A DNA stretch of 8,167 nucleotides, taken from NCBI GenBank assembly GCA_946481265.1, contig CAMLNE010000193.1, positions 1 to 8,167 of the forward strand, written 5' to 3'. The stretch is from an uncultured Panacagrimonas sp. (GTDB taxonomy: Bacteria > Pseudomonadota > Gammaproteobacteria > Nevskiales > Nevskiaceae). Shown piece after piece: positions 1 through 6,992 of this stretch. The position numbers were made by a program, and so were the translations under genes. The notes under the pieces were generated by a model. It saw only the letters and a list, made by a program, of their open reading frames with translations. It was not told where the DNA came from and did no database searches. Position 1 is the stretch's first letter; each line of letters opens with the position of its first letter.

Positions 1-79
1 GCTCCGAATCGTCCGCTAGCTCCGCAAGGAAGACCCTCTGGAGGAATTTCGGAATGTAGTGTTGTCGTTTGCCTGCCAT
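1..79 (-). CDS. DUF4238-like protein, N-terminal fragment (runs off the left edge)
   Basis: An ATG at 79-77 on the minus strand opens a frame of 26 codons that runs to the window edge without a stop. It reads MAGKRQHYIPKFLQRVFL, then AELADDSE. The early Q-H-Y-I-P followed by F-L-x-x-x-F is the hallmark N-terminus of DUF4238 proteins, whose function is not established and whose members are often found in accessory regions. The gene lies on the same strand as the jet operon, 153 nt beyond the jetD stop, so it could be a trailing operon member or a separate gene. No clear Shine-Dalgarno precedes the ATG. The frame stays open upstream for some codons, including a GTG about ten codons earlier, but the family motif normally sits at the extreme N-terminus, which favours this ATG. 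The family call rests on one short motif. Confidence 0.6.
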   Translation of the reverse strand, partial: MAGKRQHYIPKFLQRVFLAELADDSE

Positions 80-120
80 GACGCATTTTTGCGCTAAGTG
101 AAGTTGCCAGGGCACGTTTG

Positions 121-151
121 AAAACCGCAGGCTTGAGGTGCGCGTCCTGCG
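121..151 (-). terminator. Possible weak Rho-independent terminator after jetD
   Basis: Read on the minus strand, CGCAGG (151-146) and CCTGCG (131-126) form a perfect 6-bp GC stem around a 14-nt loop. One G and then TTTT follow (125-121). The position, about 80 nt past the jetD stop and before the DUF4238-like gene, suits an operon terminator. The stem is short, the loop is large and the T-run has only four bases, so it may be weak or fortuitous. A second smaller fold around the GCCGGC at 157-162 is also possible. Confidence 0.3.
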
Positions 152-232
152 CGCGCGCCGGCAGGCAGACTTCCTACAAGCGACATGTACGCGTCCATTG
201 GGTCCACTGATTCCAGCCGGATGGCAGATCGA

Positions 233-1417
233 TCACGACTGCGGGAGTTGCAGGGGCTGACCCTCTTGCTCGACGGCTCCGCGATAGTCCCGGAAATAGC
301 TCGCCAGCAGGTTCCAGTTCCTACTCAAGCATTCTCGAACGATATGGTCGGCTTCCGCATCGGTCAGCAGCTTTCGCACCTTGGCGTTCGGCACGCCCAT
401 GCCAAATAGCTCAAGCGTGGCGCCGGCTGCACGCGCGGCATCCGCCAGCTTGACGGCGATTCTGAGGCCGCCGAGGTCGCTGTCTCCCCAGTGGAGGATC
501 CTGGTCGTCGAGGCCGAAGCCACGGTGGCGCTATAGATTCGGAGCCATGTCGGACTCGGGAACCCCGGACAATAGAGCAGGAGTCCCTTGATGTTCCCCG
601 CATGACCGCGGGCCAGTTCGTGGAAAGTGGTGAGGTTTTCCACCGTCAGCAGATAACTGCCATCCCACTCGATACAAGCAATGTCATCAGGGGGGATGGC
701 ATCGTACGGACTGCGGCTGGCTTCGCTCGTGCCATCGATCTTCCTGAACGTCACGCTCTCGCCTGCAACAAACAGTGGCAGTGGATACTCCACGAGTCCG
801 ACATGGGCGAAGACCTCGCGATCGGGCCGCGCCCGCGCGCCCGGCTCGCCGGTGAGTAAGTCCAGTTCTACTGACAAGTCGTAGATAGCCTTGGAGTCGG
901 CAAATAGCTCGACGCCCAACCGACGGATGCTAACTTCGACTCTATCGACCCGGCGCCGAGACAGTTCTTCCAGAATTTGCAGAGCGGACTGGAATTTCTC
1001 GACATCCGCAGGCCCGCGGCCCCGTGGGCTGTAGCCCCGCGACCATCGGTCGAGCATCCACTGCACCTGGGGAAGGTGCACATGAGCGTCCAGGCGCCGG
1101 CGCGCGTTTTCGAGATGAATCCACTTCGGCTTGACGCCGAGAAAAGCTGCCAAGCTCTCATCGCTGACTAGGCGGATGCGCTCGATCTGACCGCGCGAGC
1201 CCGCGCGCGCTTTCCAAGTGATGGCGATCGCGCCCTCCTTCTCCGCTCGCTCAAGGGTCGCGTGAAGTTCCTCCAGAGCCTCAAGTGATCTTTGCTCGTG
1301 ATACGCGGGAAAGCTTGCCGCTGAAAAGACAAGATCACGGGCTTTGCCTTCCACCAGGCGCGCGTCCTCAGCTCGTTTGAGGAGCGACGACAGGGCTTGC
1401 TGCGCGATGGGATTCAT
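233..1417 (-). CDS. jetD: JetD, Wadjet Toprim-type nuclease subunit
   Basis: This 394-aa protein ends the operon. In studied Wadjet systems JetD is the endonuclease that cuts circular DNA once the JetABC motor has extruded it. Residues 1 to about 200 form a mostly helical N-terminal arm rich in Arg and Lys (for example 94-135), likely for DNA or JetC contact. The C-terminal part is a Toprim-like DUF2220 domain. Its landmarks are the acidic V-E-N-L-T-T-F segment with E260, the HWGDSDLGGLRI block (residues 309-320, acidic D312 and D314), and a late V-E-Q-E motif (382-385) like the LEQE that closes this family. These candidate metal ligands are all present, so I expect activity. The ATG at 1417 overlaps the jetC stop as ATGA. 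I see no Shine-Dalgarno, so translation is probably coupled to jetC. The stop is TGA at 235-233. Length and domain order are normal for JetD. Confidence 0.9.
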   Translation of the reverse strand: MNPIAQQALSSLLKRAEDARLVEGKARDLVFSAASFPAYHEQRSLEALEELHATLERAEKEGAIAITWKARAGSRGQIERIRLVSDESLAAFLGVKPKWIHLENARRRLDAHVHLPQVQWMLDRWSRGYSPRGRGPADVEKFQSALQILEELSRRRVDRVEVSIRRLGVELFADSKAIYDLSVELDLLTGEPGARARPDREVFAHVGLVEYPLPLFVAGESVTFRKIDGTSEASRSPYDAIPPDDIACIEWDGSYLLTVENLTTFHELARGHAGNIKGLLLYCPGFPSPTWLRIYSATVASASTTRILHWGDSDLGGLRIAVKLADAARAAGATLELFGMGVPNAKVRKLLTDAEADHIVRECLSRNWNLLASYFRDYRGAVEQEGQPLQLPQS

Positions 1418-4400
1418 TTTGCTGCGGCGTTGGCCTTGGTTGCCGCCCGGGCCGTAAGCACATCGATCCGCTCTTGCAGCAGGTCGGGATGCTCGGTGGG
1501 CATGTCAGAGATCATCAGCTTGCGCCCGGCTTCCTTGATCAGGACCCGTTCGGCGTACACGCGCTGATCGAAGCGCGTCATCTGATAGATGCTGTGGCAG
1601 AAGGGAGAGAGACGACCAAAGGAATCGCCGGGCGCGGTCATCAAGAGCTGCAGGCCCAATGCGTCGAGGCAGCGCACCGCGCTGAGGGTGTTCTGCTCGT
1701 CCATTTTTTCGAAGGCCTCGTCGACCAGCATCAGGCCCAGTCCCTTGCGGCCGCCCGGAGCATCAAGGCGGTACGCGTGGGCCAGCGAGGCGCCAGCGAT
1801 GAGGTAAAACGGCGACTTGTGCTCTCCGCCCGACCCCGGACCGAGGCGGCTGCTCAGCATGTTCACTAGGCGATCATCCACCTTGATCTCGACGTCGTAC
1901 GCGAACATCACGCGGAAGTCGTCCATCGGGTTGGGATCCTTCACGGAAGTGGGGCCGCCGGAAGCCTCCAGCAGCGCGATGATCTGCTTGGAAGCGTCGT
2001 TCTCGCCCTCGAACAAGCTGCCGTCCTGATCGTTGGCGGCCTGGATGATGTAGTCGTAGATGCTTTGGTATTGCGGCTTCACCTTGGTGACAAAGTGATA
2101 GCGCTCGCGGCGGGTGAATTCGGGACAGGCGGCCAGCACCCGGTTGAGTTCTCGAATCGTCTGTCGAACCGAATCGATGGCATTGCGAATCGAGATCGCG
2201 ACGTCCCGTCGGAAGCTGTCCTCTGCAACTTTGCGCGCGGCTTCGGCATCCCGTTCCCGATCCTTGAGCGTGGAGTCTTCCAGGGTCACCTTCTCCTGGA
2301 AGGCCCAGCGCATCGCCTTGCGCCAATCGGTTCGTTCCTCGATCAACGCATGGTTATGGGTCTCGATGAACAGCCGGAAATCGGGCATCACGACCACGGC
2401 GAGGTTGGTGACTTGCTCGCGAGCAGCCTTTGCCTTGGATTCGGCCTCGCGAATGATCAGCTCGGCCGCGGGCCTGACGCCGGCGATCGGCGCTTCCACT
2501 TCCTGGCGCAGCCGATCAGCCGCCATGGGGTCGTAGTCCGGAGAGTGTCGAGCCGTCGCCTCATCCGCCCGACAGGTCTCCAGGGCCTCGTTCACCTGGA
2601 GAACGGTTTCCTTGCGTTGGGCAAGCTGAGCCCGTAGCCCGCCCAGCAGCCCGACATGCTGCTTGGCGCGCGCACTGAGCTTTGGCTCCTCGTCACGCAG
2701 ACGGTCGTACTCGGCCTGCACTTCGGCGAGCTGGCCCAGATCGATGGCGTCGAGCCGCTGGGATTGATCTCGCTCCGCATCGAACGCCGACAGCAGCGAA
2801 TCGCGCAAGCCACGCACCTGCCCCAGCTGCTCTTCCCTCCCGGTGACGCCGGACACCAGGTTGCGCAGCTCCACGAGTCGCTTCAGGGTGGCGCCCGTCT
2901 TGCGCTGTGCCGCTTCAGCATCGGTGATCTCCTTACGCAGGAGCTGCGCATCCTGTACGTCGAAGGTTTTGCCGAGCTTGAAGCGGTCCTCGCTGAAGAG
3001 CGGTCCCGCGGTGGTGGACCCGCCCCCGCTGACGCCGCCATCCTTGGTTAGTGCCCGCTTGAACTTGCGCAGGTCCGCCGCGCTGTAGGCCTTGCGGGTG
3101 TCACCCAGGAAATTGCGCAGGTAGGCGAGCGCGACCGGATCGTCACCGGCGATGACGCTCCCGATCAGCTCTGGTTCGCTATTGCGACCGATCCGGTCGC
3201 GGAAGTGATTGGGCTGAACGATGTGGGCGTTGGAAAGTCGGGCCCGGGAAGGACGATCGAGCAACAGGCGAACGGCGTCGTCCTCACGTCCTTCCGGGAC
3301 GATCAGGGCCATGCGCCGGTCCTTGAGGTAGGTTTCGAGCGCGGCCTGCCAGGACCTGTCCTGGACCTTCACGTGCGCGCACACCGGACGTGCATCGATC
3401 CCGGCGTCGAGAAGAAGCTTGTATGCCTCGTTGGCGTCGCCTTCGAGACGAACTCCAGTCTTGATGCTGGCGTCCTCGGCCAGCTTGAGCCGGCGCAAGA
3501 GATCCTTGGCGCCGTCGTCGGCGACCGTGGCCTCGCTGACTGCCACCTCGATTCTCTCGAACACAGTTTCGGCCGCGCTAAATCCGGATTCGATGGCCGT
3601 GAGCCAGGGATCGGGCTGCCGTTCCTCGAGCAGTTTGCGGGCCGCTTCCACGAAGCCGAGCAAATCGATGATCGCGCGGTCCGCTTCCTTGACCAGACTT
3701 TCAGCTTTGGAATCGCGCGCGGCGCGCTCGAGCGTGTTGAGCAACAACAGTGCGGGCTGTAGGGCTGCGGCGGTCGCGGACTTGCGGGCATCGAGCAGGT
3801 CCGATTGGTGGCGTCGTTGATGGACCGCTTCGGAGCCTCCCAGCGCGGCTTCCGCCGCACGCATGCGCGCCTTGAGCTGTTCCTTGTCGCGATCGAACTG
3901 CGTGTCGACGCGCTCGGCCTCGGAAACCTGACTGGTCAGGATCTCGATTTCGTCCTGCAGCTGCCCCTGCTTTCCAGCTTGGTCCTCGACGCGGATGGTG
4001 GCGGCGACCGCGCTCCAGTTGGCCGCGTTCTGGGCGGCGCGCATTACGCGGTCGAATTTCTTGCCGAGGGCGTCCAGATCGTCGATCTGTTTGCGCACGC
4101 TGTCGGCCAGCAGCACCAAGCGCTTGAAGTGTTCGATGTGCTGCATCGCCTTCTGCTTGTCGATCTTGCGCGAATCGATCAGGTAGCGCCTGACGAACTC
4201 ATCGACAGTGCCGATATTGCGCAGCAGAACTGAGCGGCTGAACGCAGAGAGAAAAAGCTCGCGGTCCATCTTCTCCGAGCCGGAGAGACAGTGCAGCACC
4301 TCCGCGACGTACCGTTCTGGCTTGTCCGGAAACACGGCCTGGCGCTTGGCTGCTTTCGAGCGCGCAAGTGCCGTCTCACGAAAGTTGGCCCAATACGCGG

Positions 4401-4842
4401 GCACCTCGTCCTTTCCGATTTGTTCCAGGTGATCGCGCAGCGTGAGGGCGACGCCTGGCAGAACGTAGCGACCTTCCACGAATTCCTTGGCCTCATCCTC
4501 CGCAGCCGACAGTGCCACCCCGCAAGATGTCGGTTCGCCTGTATCTGTGTCGGTGAAGACTAGGGTCACGTAGGTCGTCGACTGTTTGCGGGCAAACTCG
4601 CCGTCCAAGGCTCCCAGGCAGTATTCGCGGACGGTCCGGTCGCGACCTCCACCATCTTTTTGTGCGTTGAGCTTGACGAAGTTGCCATGTGCCCCGAGAA
4701 GTGCGATCTGCACGGCGTCGGCCACTGCCGTCTTCCCAGTCCCGTTCGGCCCGAGCAAGGCGCAGTGGCCGCCGCCGATCTCGAACTCGCGCGCCCCGAA
4801 AAGAAAGAACTCGACGAGGATGACTCGATCAAGGCGCTTCAT
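1414..4842 (-). CDS. jetC: JetC, Wadjet SMC-like (MukB-type) ATPase
   Basis: This is the motor of the complex, an SMC-type ATPase of about 1142 aa that dimerises and binds JetA and JetB. Residues 31-38 are a Walker A GPNGTGKT in the N-terminal head. Charged, heptad-like helices fill roughly 220-470 and 630-960 and should form the long coiled coil. Residues about 472-625 between them are a globular hinge-like region with a Gly-rich loop (GGVSGGGSTT, near 601-610). The C-terminal head has a signature-like GPGSGGE (about 1001-1007) and Walker B LMLVDE (D1041, E1042), followed by a D-loop-like F-E-K-M-D. The usual switch His is absent: LLMTAPGD sits at that place, as I recall for MukB-like relatives. 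I chose the ATG at 4842 because GGAG lies 7 nt upstream and the head starts directly with MKRLDRVILVEFF. It overlaps jetB by 14 nt. A GTG at 4899 and an ATG at 4884 would add 19 or 14 residues inside jetB and look spurious. Confidence 0.92.
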   Translation of the reverse strand: MKRLDRVILVEFFLFGAREFEIGGGHCALLGPNGTGKTAVADAVQIALLGAHGNFVKLNAQKDGGGRDRTVREYCLGALDGEFARKQSTTYVTLVFTDTDTGEPTSCGVALSAAEDEAKEFVEGRYVLPGVALTLRDHLEQIGKDEVPAYWANFRETALARSKAAKRQAVFPDKPERYVAEVLHCLSGSEKMDRELFLSAFSRSVLLRNIGTVDEFVRRYLIDSRKIDKQKAMQHIEHFKRLVLLADSVRKQIDDLDALGKKFDRVMRAAQNAANWSAVAATIRVEDQAGKQGQLQDEIEILTSQVSEAERVDTQFDRDKEQLKARMRAAEAALGGSEAVHQRRHQSDLLDARKSATAAALQPALLLLNTLERAARDSKAESLVKEADRAIIDLLGFVEAARKLLEERQPDPWLTAIESGFSAAETVFERIEVAVSEATVADDGAKDLLRRLKLAEDASIKTGVRLEGDANEAYKLLLDAGIDARPVCAHVKVQDRSWQAALETYLKDRRMALIVPEGREDDAVRLLLDRPSRARLSNAHIVQPNHFRDRIGRNSEPELIGSVIAGDDPVALAYLRNFLGDTRKAYSAADLRKFKRALTKDGGVSGGGSTTAGPLFSEDRFKLGKTFDVQDAQLLRKEITDAEAAQRKTGATLKRLVELRNLVSGVTGREEQLGQVRGLRDSLLSAFDAERDQSQRLDAIDLGQLAEVQAEYDRLRDEEPKLSARAKQHVGLLGGLRAQLAQRKETVLQVNEALETCRADEATARHSPDYDPMAADRLRQEVEAPIAGVRPAAELIIREAESKAKAAREQVTNLAVVVMPDFRLFIETHNHALIEERTDWRKAMRWAFQEKVTLEDSTLKDRERDAEAARKVAEDSFRRDVAISIRNAIDSVRQTIRELNRVLAACPEFTRRERYHFVTKVKPQYQSIYDYIIQAANDQDGSLFEGENDASKQIIALLEASGGPTSVKDPNPMDDFRVMFAYDVEIKVDDRLVNMLSSRLGPGSGGEHKSPFYLIAGASLAHAYRLDAPGGRKGLGLMLVDEAFEKMDEQNTLSAVRCLDALGLQLLMTAPGDSFGRLSPFCHSIYQMTRFDQRVYAERVLIKEAGRKLMISDMPTEHPDLLQERIDVLTARAATKANAAAK

Positions 4843-5476
4843 CGACAGACTCCAGGTCAACGGTTTCGGAGGCGCCGCTTTCATCGTCGCCCACGCCACT
4901 GGCGGAATACAGGGCAGCGATCCGGCTCACGATGGCCGGACTAACCATGGTTTCGATTCCCGGAAGGACCGCAATCTCGAACGGCTGGTCGGCGCCGCGT
5001 TCCAGAACAAGGATGCGGCTCATACCCATTCGCTGCGTCTGCTGCAGCAATGCACGAAGTGACCCGACGTCGGCCGGGAGATCCCGACCTGTTAGGGCCT
5101 TGTGTGCCGCTCGCAGTTCCTCGATCGAGGCGATGGCGCGGCCACCTGTCAGCTGCGCATCTCGAGCTTGCTGGTCATACAGTTTTCGCAGAGCCAGAAC
5201 CAGCAGCGTTACGTCGGTCGTGAGCGCCATAGCCCGCTCGCGACGTGGAATGGCAGCCACGTGATCGCCGGTCTGACCCTCAAGCACGTCGAGGTCCAGA
5301 TGCTCGAAGACCTCCCGGAAGGCCGGCAGGTGTGCCTTGATGATCCCGTACGCGAACTTCGGCCTGGAGTCCTCGTAGATAACCTGGTGGCAAAGCAGCG
5401 CATACGCCGCCGCCTTGAAATCCTCGACGGTATAGATGCCGCCGGACCGCGCGGCGGCTTGTTCCCAGACTTTCAT
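4829..5476 (-). CDS. jetB: JetB, Wadjet KITE/MukE-like subunit
   Basis: JetB (215 aa) is the small accessory subunit that, with the kleisin JetA, bridges the JetC heads. The sequence is helical. A central R-R-E-R-A-M-A-L-T-T-D-V-T-L-L-V-L-A-L-R-K-L-Y stretch (about 78-100) matches the conserved core helix of MukE/DUF4194-like proteins, and winged-helix-like segments follow (about 117-190). The last 25 residues (191-215) are an acidic, Ser-rich tail that is probably disordered. The ATG at 5476 overlaps the jetA stop as ATGA. A GGAG 8 nt upstream supports it and points to coupled translation. A longer frame from 5566 would need a TTG codon and overlap jetA by over 90 nt, so I reject it. The identification leans on operon position as well as sequence, because this subunit diverges quickly. 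Confidence 0.85.
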   Translation of the reverse strand: MKVWEQAAARSGGIYTVEDFKAAAYALLCHQVIYEDSRPKFAYGIIKAHLPAFREVFEHLDLDVLEGQTGDHVAAIPRRERAMALTTDVTLLVLALRKLYDQQARDAQLTGGRAIASIEELRAAHKALTGRDLPADVGSLRALLQQTQRMGMSRILVLERGADQPFEIAVLPGIETMVSPAIVSRIAALYSASGVGDDESGASETVDLESVDEAP

Positions 5477-6948
5477 GATCCCTTCTCCAAAGTGATGCGA
5501 AAGGCCGGCGAGTTCAGCTCCTCGAGGTCCGTGCGCTGTCCATCGATAAGTTCGACCTTCATCCAACGTGTTGCGGCCGACATCGGCATGTCTGCGCCCC
5601 CCTGGGGCTTGCGGGTTCGCATCATCGCGATGCGCGAGAGCGCCTCAAAGATCACCATGTCGCGCACCCCATCGATGCTGAGCTCGTCGGACTCCACCGA
5701 CCTGCGATCGCCGAGTTGCTCGACGACGTACGTGCGCACGTCTTCGGGCTTCACGACGCGACGAGATGTCATCTCCCGCTGGAGCTGCCAGAGGGCGAGT
5801 TCGTCGATTGAGGGCTCATGGCGGACGATTGGAACCCGAACGCGCGGTGGTCGCGGGACGATCGGCTCGCGCAGATCGGTGTTCTTGAATAGCGCGCCCG
5901 GCGCCCAAGGCACCAGGACCATCGGCTCGTCTTCGCCTGCTCGGCCGACAATCGCTTCGGCAGCGTTCTTCAGGGATTTCTCGATTGCGCCACGCGAGCG
6001 CAGCCGATAGGCGATGAAGGAGATGGCCTGTCGCGACGCTTTGCCCATGCCGCTATCCAGGCGATCAAGGTGATCTTCGACATCCTCGAATCGGCGCAGG
6101 CGCTCCAAGTCGCGCCGAAGAGCGGAATCAGCTTCGTGCGGCGCGCGACTGGGCATCAAGTCCTTGTAGCCCTCCAGGAGCGCGGCGCGCTTGTCCGGGT
6201 CGTCGCGCAGGTCGCTGAGGATCTCGAGGATCTCGTGGCGATGCTGAAGCGGGTGGTTCTTCATCCGCAGCTCACGATAGTCGCCGATGAAGAGCGTGGT
6301 GATGTACTGCGTGAAGAAGCCCTCGACATACTCGGCCGTCGTGGCGCTGCTGCCGAGCCGTTCGACCAATTCCCGCGCGCGCACCCGGGTGTTGGTCAGC
6401 GTCGCGACCATGTCGCGGGCCAGCTTGGCTGCGGTCGGAAGACCCGCGGCGTTTTCCCGGGGGTCTCGAGACAGGGCTCGCATCGAGATCAGGATCGTCT
6501 GGACGTCGCAGCCGATTCGCGGTGGCCCGTCCTCGGCGAAGCGCTTCAGCATCTCGAGAAAATGCGCCTCGTACTCTCCCATCGACAGGAAGTTGCGGAC
6601 GCCCCGCCGCGTTTCACGCAGCCAGCCGCTTTCGGTCAGTCGCTCGAGCAGATTGTTCGCCCGCACGTTGGGAGGCGTCGAGAGCTCGCCGATCCCTTCC
6701 TCGGGCTCCCATGCCGCGTGGGTCAGGACATGCTTCTCGATCGCCAGCGTGATCGTTCTATGGGGATACCCGTCCTCGGGCTGAATCGCCGCGTCAGGAC
6801 CGAAATACTCCGTGTACAGGTCCACTAGAAGCGCCCACATGCGCGACCGGTTCGGGCCAGTCAGTGGACGCAGCAGATCACCGCGCACCCGACCGAAAAG
6901 ATTCGGGGTGGCATAGGCGGAATCCTCGGAGTCTGCGCTTTCAACCAT
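5473..6948 (-). CDS. jetA: JetA, Wadjet kleisin-like subunit
   Basis: First gene of the operon, 491 aa. JetA is the MukF/kleisin-like subunit that closes the JetC ring and scaffolds JetB. The N-terminus has NLFGRVRGDLLRPL followed by a long aromatic helix (about 16-50). A winged-helix-like unit comes next, with NNLLERLTESGWLRETRRG at about 98-116. Residues from about 170 are extended helices, including a F-F-T-Q-Y-I-T-T-L-F segment and a conserved-looking K-N-H-P-L-Q-H-R-H-E-I-L-E-I-L. A C-terminal wHTH-like region (about 400-480) should contact the other JetC head. This pattern recalls the JetA family of type II Wadjet more than the DUF3375 of type I, but I cannot confirm the subtype. The ATG at 6948 has no Shine-Dalgarno and sits just inside a probable promoter, so the mRNA may be leaderless or nearly so. 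The gene ends in the ATGA that starts jetB. Confidence 0.85.
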   Translation of the reverse strand: MVESADSEDSAYATPNLFGRVRGDLLRPLTGPNRSRMWALLVDLYTEYFGPDAAIQPEDGYPHRTITLAIEKHVLTHAAWEPEEGIGELSTPPNVRANNLLERLTESGWLRETRRGVRNFLSMGEYEAHFLEMLKRFAEDGPPRIGCDVQTILISMRALSRDPRENAAGLPTAAKLARDMVATLTNTRVRARELVERLGSSATTAEYVEGFFTQYITTLFIGDYRELRMKNHPLQHRHEILEILSDLRDDPDKRAALLEGYKDLMPSRAPHEADSALRRDLERLRRFEDVEDHLDRLDSGMGKASRQAISFIAYRLRSRGAIEKSLKNAAEAIVGRAGEDEPMVLVPWAPGALFKNTDLREPIVPRPPRVRVPIVRHEPSIDELALWQLQREMTSRRVVKPEDVRTYVVEQLGDRRSVESDELSIDGVRDMVIFEALSRIAMMRTRKPQGGADMPMSAATRWMKVELIDGQRTDLEELNSPAFRITLEKGS

Positions 6949-6992
6949 AATACGAGTTATGATAATAGTATCTTATACGATACTACAATCCA
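6949..6992. promoter_or_regulatory. Divergent jetA / WYL-regulator promoter region
   Basis: This 44-bp gap separates two divergent ATGs. Only 12 of its 44 bases are G or C, against a strongly GC-rich surrounding. For jetA (minus strand) a candidate -35 TTGTAG (6988-6983) and -10 TATCAT (6964-6959) are 18 bp apart, placing the start of transcription about 3-5 nt before the ATG. For the regulator (plus strand) a candidate -10 GATACT (6979-6984), with a poor -35 TTATGA (6957-6962), would also begin transcription almost at its ATG. Neither gene has a Shine-Dalgarno here. The exact promoter boxes are inferred from weak matches; that the gap holds both promoters is nearly forced by the layout unless they lie inside the genes. 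Confidence 0.65.
6966..6985. promoter_or_regulatory. Palindromic operator candidate for the WYL regulator
   Basis: TAGTATC (6966-6972) and GATACTA (6979-6985) are a perfect 7-bp inverted repeat around a 6-bp spacer, with arm centres about 13 bp apart. It fills the spacer between the candidate -35 and -10 of jetA and covers the candidate -10 of the regulator, so a bound dimer should block both promoters. CapW and BrxR proteins are known to bind inverted repeats upstream of their defence operons and repress them. An extra direct repeat, ATACGA at 6950-6955 and 6975-6980, could mark a second half-site. Binding is inferred. Confidence 0.6.

Noticed and set aside
146..165. CCTGC / GCAGG repeat around GCGCGCGCCG
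   Set aside because: Only 5 bp of stem and no T-run on either side; the hairpin using 126-131 and 146-151 is the better terminator candidate.
2065..2637. A 190-codon plus-strand open frame antisense to jetC
   Set aside because: Lies wholly inside the jetC coiled-coil region and reads as the complement of its codons.
4829..5566. A 245-aa version of JetB
   Set aside because: Requires a TTG start and a 94-nt overlap with jetA; the ATGA start at 5476 has a GGAG and is typical for coupled genes.
5102..6010. A 302-codon plus-strand open frame antisense to jetA and jetB
   Set aside because: Its Arg/Ser-rich product is typical of an antisense frame in GC-rich coding DNA, and it spans two well-supported genes on the other strand.
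6070..6828. A 252-codon plus-strand open frame antisense to jetA
   Set aside because: Shadow of jetA; the composition is Arg/Gln-rich, with no domain and no ribosome-binding site of note.
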